Assembly (NCBI GenBank): GCA_028641055.1
Contig: CM054057.1
Coordinates: 577,124,610-577,188,609 of the forward strand
Direction: 5' to 3'
Origin: Alopecurus myosuroides
Taxonomy: Eukaryota; Streptophyta; Magnoliopsida; Poales; Poaceae
Length of the DNA stretch: 64,000 nucleotides
This document shows, in pieces, positions 57,252 through 64,000 of this stretch. The translations under genes and the position numbers were made by a program. Positions within the stretch are counted from its first letter, which is position 1; each line of letters begins with the position of its first letter. The notes beneath the pieces were generated by a model that ran no database searches, had not been told where the DNA came from, and saw only the letters and a list, made by a program, of their open reading frames with translations.

Positions 57252-60200
57252 TCAGGCATCCGAGTCGTCATCCTCGCTGCTGGATTCCTCGGGAGTTGTC
57301 AGGACTTCCTCCTCGGGGTAGAAGGTGGATATCTTCACCATGTTGGAGATCTTGGTGGCGTGACCTCTGATTTCATCAAAGATGTTGGTCCGCTGAGCAT
57401 CCGTGTATCCTTGAGGGATGCCGGATGCCACGCACCAAGATTTAGCAGTAGGATAGTGCATACACATGAGCCCAAGGGCCCTGCGTGCACCACCGCGAGC
57501 TCCAGAACGGAGCAAGGATTCCTTCCGATCCGCCACCTCCACGATATCTTCCGGAAGTTTCTCAACTTCTGAGAACTCCCCGGATCTGGAGGGAATGTAC
57601 CTATCAATAAGTAACATCCCCGCAGCCTTGATCACGGTGAAGACTTTCTCAAAAGCCCAGATTCTTTCAATCCGGGTAAGCTGGGGGCTACCTCCTGTTT
57701 CAATCAACAAACAAATGTTAGAAAAACAGAAGAAGAGGAAACAAGGAAAATCCGGTAAAAGACAAAGTTACTTACCGAGAATCCGATCCATCTCGGTGCC
57801 TTCTTCCAGGCGCTGGTTTAGGGCGTTCTCCAGGTCCCTGATTGTAGCCTTATCTTTCTCGGCCTGGCTAGAGGCCTTAGATTTGGCAATACCAACAGCT
57901 AGTTGGCTGGCCTCCAATTCCTTCTGGAGCTTCACAGTCAACTTGTGAAGATCCAGGTTCTCGCGGCGGAGGTTCTCGGTGTTACCGGCATCTTCAGCAA
58001 TTTGTTTGGCTTTTGCCAAAGAAGCTGAAAAGAAAATAAAAAGAAGAGTTAGAAACTCGGAAATATACTTAGAATTTTTTTTGTGAATGAAAGCAGAGAA
58101 AGTTTATTACCTGCTGATTCACTCGGCTGCTACTGAGCAGATGCCAGATCCGCCTCCTTATCCTCAAGAATTTTAAGAAGGGTTTTCACCTCCTTATTCT
58201 TGATGTTAAGTTTATCGAAAACTTCTACGTTGATGTTCTCAGCAGTTTGCTGAAACACGGAAAAGAAAGAAAAATTCTTAAGTAAAAAAACAAGCATAAT
58301 AGGGGAAAAAAAGCATTAAGTCAAAAGTATACATTCGGCTTATTGCTTGGGGGCTAGAGATATTACCTGGCTCATCCCGGTCAAGTTTGCCAAGTTTTCA
58401 TTGAATTATTTTGCATAGTCTGCAAAAAGAATCCCGACGTTGCAAGGGCCATCCTGGATGACCTGCCGAGGTGAAAATACGAAGTTATTCCTTATAATAA
58501 GCCCGCCTTGCAGCCAAGGACAGATTAGAGGTGCTGGAGCGAAGAATTTGGTTGCCCATGGATGCATATATCCGTGTTCGTCAAATGGTTCTTCCTTTAC
58601 CTTGAATTCCTTGTCGAAAGTCGAAATGGGTTCTTCTTCAACTGTGTAAGAAGGGCCACCCATCTCTGGCACCGCCCTTTCCCTTGCGTCAGGCTCGGAC
58701 GCAAAAGGCTGGCTGGTCTGCAAGGGTTCCTCCTCCCTAGCAACCACATTCTCTTCCGCGGCTGCGACCGGGGTGTCGGGAGCAGCAGCAGGAGAAGGCT
58801 GTGCCCCTTTGCGGGCTACAGACTTAAGCTACTTCAGCCTTTTTGGCTTCAATGTTGTTGGAGCCAAGCTAGAAAGAAAATTTCTGAGAAATTAGAATTT
58901 CGAGAAAAAGGAATGAAATTCCGAGAAAACTCAAACCCGGATGTTTTACCTGGAGGTAGCGACGGGAACCCTGTCAAGGTCGGTTATTTCCTGTGTAGCG
59001 GAAGGTTTCTTGCACTTCCGTCCACCGGCCAAGTTTGCCCGCATTGCATCTAACTCAGCATCGTTCGCAAGGTCCTCCTCACGAAGATTAACAAGCTGTC
59101 AAAAAATGACAAAGTTTGAGTTAAAATAAATATCCGACAAAGAAGAAACGCAGGACCAAACCCCAGAATGAATAGTCATACCTTTGGAGCCGGGTTTGTC
59201 GCCGTATACATCGTCCGGCTTTCCTCATATTGGTCGCGAGTTGCGACCAACTGGTTGACGCGTTTCTTCAAATCTTTGGCCGACAAAGATTTGTTCATTG
59301 TCCGCATCGCGTCTTCGGTTCCAAAGTATTCGCACATAAGCCGGGGACCGTGATGGGCCAGAGGCTGAATCCGCCTTTCTAACCAGCATAGGACTGTGTC
59401 CATGCCGGTAAGTGGAGGAGACGCGGAAACAAGCTTGGCGATGCGCCTCTTGATCCTAAGCAGATCCGGCGGCAGAGTTCGAATTGCCTCCACTGCCCAG
59501 TTGTCCTGGGGAGTGGCAGCGCAGTTGACGAAAGGTGGAATTCCCGTATCCTTTCCAAGATACGGGACATCTTGTTGGTAGAAAAAGGAACCCGTCTGAA
59601 ATTTGACGGATTCCAAGGTTTTGATCTTGGGGAACCAATCCTCCCTAAATCTACGGAAGGTGAAGGATATGGTTCCGCAAGTCGGGAATGCACCCTCAGA
59701 AGGGTTTCGCTTAACCCCGAAACAGTACTGCCAAAAGTCTAGCCTAGGCTCTATTCCTAGATACCCTTCAAAGAGGGCCTGGAACCCGGATAAATAGAGA
59801 ATGGAATTTGGAGGAAGATTGTGGGGTTGAATTTTGTAGTGGTTGAGAACCTGGAGGAAGAAGGCGGAAGGTGGAAATCCCATACCTCTACTGATGTGCG
59901 AGGTAAGGAGAACCCTTTCCCCGGCTCTCGGCGTGGGTTCGGAGTCATCTTCCTCCTGCCTCCATTTCCCCTTCAAGATCAATCCCTCCTTTTCCATAGT
60001 CGGAAAGAGGGAAGGAACCAGGTTGCACTGGCTCCAATTCCCGGAAACCTCGCCTTCGTCTTCCGCTCCGGCGGCGGCCGCGGCGGCGAGCTCTTCACCG
60101 ACGAGGGTGATTTTCTCTTCCGCGGTTTCGATGTTGAAGGGCGGAGGCGGAGCAGAAGAGGACGCTGTCAGGTTATCGGTCGCGAGAGGAGGATCCTCGC

Positions 60201-60348
60201 GAGCCTGGCCACCGGCAGTTTCCTCTGGCGTGTTCGCGACGGCGCGGCTCGGAGAATCGAGCTGCGGGTCCATATTGTTGATAATCTCTTCGATGTCGAC
60301 GGAGAAGGAGTGTTCCTCTGCAGCGCGCGGCGAGTCGCCGGTGGCCAT
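57252..60348 (-). pseudogene. Tat-3 antisense spliced gene (aORF) with three stops
   Basis: Six coding exons on the minus strand: 60348-59182, 59095-58950, 58868-58367, 58249-58111, 58024-57776, 57694-57252. All introns are GT-AG (81-110 bp), phases 0, 2, 0, 1, 1, for 2646 nt in total. The start is MATGDSPRAA at 60348, the first ATG after the TATA box. Three in-frame stops break it: TAG 58829-58831, TAA 58406-58408, TAG 58130-58132. Exon 1 resembles the gypsy-type transposon domain of Tat-2 (FFLQVLNHYKIQPHNLPPNS versus FFREVLSHYGLQVFDIGPNS). Exon 5 is a coiled coil (LHKLTVKLQKELEASQLAVG). Exon 6 is a helical C-domain with an acidic tail. Function is unknown. Reading the stops as CAG/AAG-type losses is inference. 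Confidence 0.85.
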
Positions 60349-60520
60349 TTGCGGGCGGCGCGGAGAAGATCCCGAGCTTCCAATGAAGAACTTCCGGGAA
60401 CGGTGTGGAACGTGCACGGGCTCTGCTCGCACTAGTGAAACCTTGGCTCGGGAGCAATGGCGCTTGAGGGCCGGGAGGTGGTGTGAGAGCGGAAGGATTA
60501 CTGGAGGGCTCGAGGAAGGC

Positions 60521-60528
60521 TATTTATA
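60521..60528 (-). promoter_or_regulatory. TATA box of Tat-3 antisense gene
   Basis: The minus strand reads TATAAATAG, 173 bp before the ATG. No ATG occurs between the expected start site and 60348. Confidence 0.78.
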
Positions 60529-60564
60529 GCCAGAAAAGCTTTAAGATGCGCCATAACGGCTCTT

Positions 60565-60737
60565 TTGACCGTTAGATCTTCGACGCGTTTCACTCGCCAG
60601 AAAATCCGATAAATGAGGGGACGGGTGATTATTGCTATCTCCTCATTTCCCGCGAGATATGTCAAAGATACGTTTCAGGGATTCACATTTGAAACCCAAA
60701 CGTCCTTGACGTCAGCATGATTTCATCACTGACGTAA
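60565..60737 (-). promoter_or_regulatory. TGACG pair and W-box upstream of Tat-3 antisense gene
   Basis: TGACGTCA (60707-60714) and TGACGTAA (60730-60737) lie 23 bp apart, about 180-215 bp upstream of the TATA box. TTGACC (60565-60570) lies about 37 bp upstream. These are core motifs for TGA-type bZIP and WRKY factors, which act in stress and salicylate responses. The regulatory role here is inference. Confidence 0.45.
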
Positions 60738-60919
60738 GGAAGTTCCTTGTCCACGAAGGCTCGTGGAAGAAAAGGCCGGATTTTCTGACAATCCGAGTTT
60801 CGCGTTAAAGCATGATTTGAGGAAAAGAAGAATCGAGACGAAGCGCCAACATTTCTCGGAAAGGAATGCAGATTGACGAAAGACGGCGGATTAGAGTCTC
60901 AATCCTTCTTGGGGTCTAA
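60738..60919. other. Tat-3 sequence before the 3' LTR
   Basis: There is no gene here. TTCTTGGGGTCTAA at 60906-60919 abuts the LTR and takes the place of the polypurine tract. Confidence 0.55.
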
Positions 60920-61465
60920 TGTCGGATATATACCGATTAGGGGTATATCTGGCATTGTCCTAAAGAGCCGGATTACAAGGGTGGCCTGAATGGTAATGGA
61001 TCACGGTCCATTAGGCGGCCAGTAAGCTGACGCGCAGAAGCCGGATTCTAGAAGAACCTAGACCATGGCCCACGTGGTACGGCTTGGAGTAGAAGGCGGA
61101 TTCCTGCTTTCCAAGTTAGAAACTTACCGTAGTCTTCTAGGTTTCCTTTCTGTAAGCCCTAACCCGGCTATCTATATAAATCCGGACGAGAGAGAAGAAA
61201 GAGACGAACAATTAGCTAGAAGTAAACTCGCCGAGAAGTTGATCCTTGTCGAGTTAGCTAAACCAACTCACATTGTACTTTGTATACTTCACGCTTCCGC
61301 CTTGATTTAGTGAGATTGTAGGAGTAGGCACGCCGCCTAGTTGCGACGTACCGAACCAGGGTAACTTTGGTGTCCCTGGTCGTCATACTATCACGTTCCC
61401 CCCCACGTCTCTATCAGTAGTCTCATGGCACCCCCGTCTATGAACTCTACTAGGATGTCTCGACA
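60920..61465 (+). repeat. Tat-3 3' LTR
   Basis: It runs TGTCGGATAT ... GTCTCGACA, 546 bp, the same length as the 5' LTR (two compensating 1-bp indels). The densest differences from the 5' LTR are around 61060-61070, where GGCTACGCC has become GACCATGGC. Confidence 0.96.
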
Positions 61466-61470
61466 ATCAG

Positions 61471-62667
61471 GTATATAGGTGCACTAATTTTGCGAAGAGA
61501 GAGTAAAATACAAGCAGTATGGATGATTATAAGTGATAATAACAATCTTAAATAAATATGGCAGCATGAAAACATGTAGCAGAACATGCGGAAAATGGTG
61601 TTTCAATGCTTGGAAATAAAGCCTAGGGCTCATACTTTCACTAGAGGGCACTCTCAAGAATGATCACATAATTGAATGCATAAATATCATCTATTCACTA
61701 TGCTACTCCGAACGACTCTCCGGTCGAATAATGAACACTAATCATTGTGTAGGGCTTTAACAGCACTCCTCAAGTCTATATTCCCTCTCTAGGGCACCCC
61801 AGTGTCACTACGAGCGTCAAAAATTAGTACTAAACAAACGCCACAATTTCATAGGTTCATCTTCCAACACAAGATATAAATATCATACTAAACCACACGG
61901 AGCACACACTGTCACCTTTACCCCGTGATCAAAGTGTTTACGGAGATAACAAAACCACTTGAGTAGCATAACAGATGAAGATCAATCTACATATTCAACT
62001 AGATTACAAAGCTCATGATCACATAAAGATCACACCATGGGAGAGAGAGATGAACCACATAGCTACCGGTAGAGCCCTCAACCCCTAGGGAGAACTACTC
62101 TCTCCTTATCATAGGAGACTGCAACGGCGATGGAGATGGCGGTGGAGTCGAAGGAGATGGCTTCCGGGCGCACTTCCCCGTCCAAGCAGGGTGCCAGAAC
62201 AAAGATCTGTCCCCCGAAACTTGTCGGTGGCGGAGCTACGGATGTATTCTGCGGAAAAGGTCAATTCCCCTAGGGTTTATGCATCGGGGAGTATATATGG
62301 GCGAAAGGGCGATGCCGGGAGATGGCTAGGAGGCCCACACCCCTAGGTGGCGCGGCCAGAGGGACCTGCGCCACCCCATGGTGTGGCCACCCTGTGGCCC
62401 CCCTCCGGGGCTCTTCGAGACTTCTGGAAGCTTCCGGGACTTTTAGGACTTCTGGCTTTCGAATTTTCCAATTCCGAGAATATTTCCAGAACAACTTTTC
62501 TGAAACTAAAAACAGCAGAAAACAGGGAACTGGCTCTGTGGCATCTTGTTATTAGGTTAGTCCCGGAAAACGTGTAAAAATGACATAAAGTGTAAGTAAA
62601 ACATGTGGGAAGCAACATGAAAACAACATGGAACATCAGAAATTAGGGATACGTTTATGACGTATCA
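61471..62667 (-). repeat. Element D 3' LTR, inner part
   Basis: It resumes the D LTR after the second ATCAG and ends at GACGTATCA (62667). TATATAT at 62292-62298 is the likely promoter box on the minus strand. Confidence 0.82.
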
Positions 62668-64000
62668 AGCATCCCCAATCTTAGTTCCTACACGTCCTCG
62701 AGTAGGTAAATGATGAAACAAAATAATTTCTAAAGGTGACATGCTACTATTATAACCTTGATCATTATAATGTAATAACATATGTACGCTGAGATCATAG
62801 AACTTCAAACACAAACATGATAAATAGAACTTTAATAATAAATCATAGCAATCACTTTGCATCATGAAGAGTATCTTAAATAAATGATCAGGGATAATAA
62901 TGCAAAGAAAGATAAATGTTTGTTTCAGGTATAGAGAAAGCATGGCAAAGTGGTATTTCGCTAGTCCTTAAGAGTGGGACAAAACATAAATGCCAGGACA
63001 CTTTCAAAGTTCAAGAGGAAGACTAGAACAAATAATATCACATCATGAAGTAATTCTTGATGTTTATGGGACAAATGCACATAGAACTCAGAATGGCAAA
63101 AATGCTCCCTCAACTGTGCATAAAGTTAGAAGATGGAGACTCAACATAAAAGTAAAAGAAAGGTCCTTCGCGGAGGGAAGCAGGGATCACTCATGTGCTT
63201 GAGCTTTTTATTTTATTAAACAGAGGTATTAAAAGTTTGACACCGTGGAGGAGTGTCTATATTTAGGAGAGGTGTATGTTAATGTCAACGAATGGTAAAC
63301 AGACAATATAGTACGTCACAAGCCAACTGGATTCACAAGAGCGGCTCCCATGGTGAAGGACGCAACTACTGTAGAACGTCATCCCTCTTTCTCTTTTGTT
63401 TGCACAATTATGCTTTGACTGATAAATCAGGGGCAAATATAGTGAAGAGAATTTGTTTGTATTAATTTGGGGCTGGGCACCCCGCTGCCAGCTCTTCTAT
63501 CATTTGGATAAGCGGATGAAGCCACTAGTACAGGGTGTGAAATCCAATCAACAAGTGAGATAAAGATTCTCTATTTACGTCCTCATGAGCAAAAATAAGA
63601 ACACAAAGCAGAAATAATTTTGAAGGTTTTAAAGGTAACACATGAGAAATTTACTTGGATTGGCAGTTAAATACCACATGTAGGTAGGTATGGTGTACAC
63701 AATGGGAAAACTTTGGTTTAAGAAGGTTTGGATGCACGAGTAGCGCTCATACTCAGTAGAGGTGGAGGCTAGCAAAAGACTGGGATCGACAAATCAAGAG
63801 AGCATAAGAGCCATAATCATGCATAGCGACATAAGCATCATTAATTAAAACATAAGCAGTATTACAAGTTCAAAAACTAAGTGGTCATGGAGGCTATTCG
63901 TGACTGGTCTGTAGTTGTAAACTTGGTGTGAGCTTGTGCCAAGTCAACAAAATAAATCATTCGAAAGAGAATACCATATATTGATGCTTTACTATGAAAA
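62668..64000 (-). other. Element D polypurine tract and 3' non-coding region
   Basis: The minus-strand AAGATTGGGGATGCT (62668-62682) abuts the LTR. The remainder is non-coding and homologous to Athila-1 (21326-21800) and Athila-2 (41220-41950). It includes the uninterrupted version of the site where Tat-1 inserted in Athila-1 (about 63450). Confidence 0.75.

Larger units (their letters stand above)
49989..61465 (+). mobile_element. Tat-3: complete Tat-lineage Ty3-gypsy element (11,477 bp)
   Basis: Two 546-bp LTRs (49989-50534 and 60920-61465) flank gag, PR, RT, RNase H, archaeal-type RNase H and a rump of integrase on the plus strand, followed by a spliced antisense gene. Perfect ATCAG duplications (49984-49988 and 61466-61470) confirm one insertion. 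By hand count the LTRs differ at about 30 sites (about 5-6 %), suggesting an age in the low millions of years at usual grass LTR rates. The integrase core is deleted. Confidence 0.96.
49781..64000 (-). mobile_element. Element D: Athila-like LTR and 3' non-coding part, interrupted by Tat-3
   Basis: A new LTR begins with TGATGTCTACGCACGC at 49781, inside the Athila-2 LTR. It continues after Tat-3 to GACGTATCA at 62667 (about 1.4 kb without Tat-3). A polypurine tract (62668-62682) and 3' non-coding DNA follow to the window edge. D thus has its 3' LTR here and its body to the right, outside. CAACA at 49776-49780 is the likely target duplication; the homologous uninterrupted site at about 40336-40340 also reads CAACA. 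Confidence 0.82.

Noticed and set aside
49057..62667. Tandem LTR-body-LTR-body array formed by unequal recombination
   Set aside because: The LTR sequence changes family at 49781 with a proper TG start and a target-like CAACA, so a separate insertion explains it.

Overview
The window is a block of nested LTR retrotransposons from a large, repeat-rich grass genome, most likely a Pooideae such as Triticeae or Poeae. The evidence is an Angela/BARE-like Ty1-copia LTR start, Athila-type Ty3-gypsy LTRs with the typical 'TGATACGTC' start, Tat-lineage gypsy elements and a Tekay-type chromovirus. I find no ordinary host gene, tRNA, rRNA or CRISPR array; everything supportable is retrotransposon coding sequence, LTR or element non-coding DNA.

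Layout. (1) 1-5738: Ty1-copia element on the minus strand, cut by the window edge, with a complete 5' LTR at 4424-5738. (2) 5739-11604: 3' half of a Tat-lineage gypsy on the plus strand ('Tat-2'). It carries an intact six-coding-exon gene on the minus strand and a 3' LTR at 11129-11604. (3) 11605-21325: Tat-lineage gypsy on the minus strand ('Tat-1'), with gag-pol, a plus-strand antisense gene truncated by Tat-2, and a 5' LTR at 20436-21325. (4) 21326-39963: Athila-type element on the minus strand ('Athila-1'), whose 5' LTR is split by (5) a complete Tekay-type element at 28671-39236 with 4.1-kb LTRs (TSD ATAAC). (6) 39964-49780: a second Athila-type element on the minus strand ('Athila-2'), non-autonomous, with an orphan cysteine-rich ORF in place of gag-pol, and hosting a 4.2-kb solo LTR at 42888-47079 (TSD CATTA). 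(7) 49781-64000: an LTR and 3' non-coding part of a third Athila-type element ('D'), interrupted by (8) a complete Tat element ('Tat-3') at 49989-61465 on the plus strand with a perfect ATCAG TSD.

Insertion order, from the boundaries: Copia went into Tat-2, Tat-2 into Tat-1, Tat-1 into Athila-1 and Athila-1 into Athila-2, a five-deep nest. Tekay went into Athila-1, and Tat-3 into D, which itself lies in Athila-2's 5' LTR.

Most interesting: all three Tat elements carry, between the end of pol and the 3' LTR, a gene on the strand opposite gag-pol with proper GT-AG introns; in the two whose 5' end is preserved it also has its own TATA box. In Tat-2 the six coding exons join in frame without a stop (928 aa). 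In Tat-3 every splice site survives but three stop codons interrupt the frame. In Tat-1 only the last two exons remain. Extra antisense ORFs in plant Tat elements have been described before; the exon structure, shared phase-1 last intron and promoters seen here are worth a closer look.
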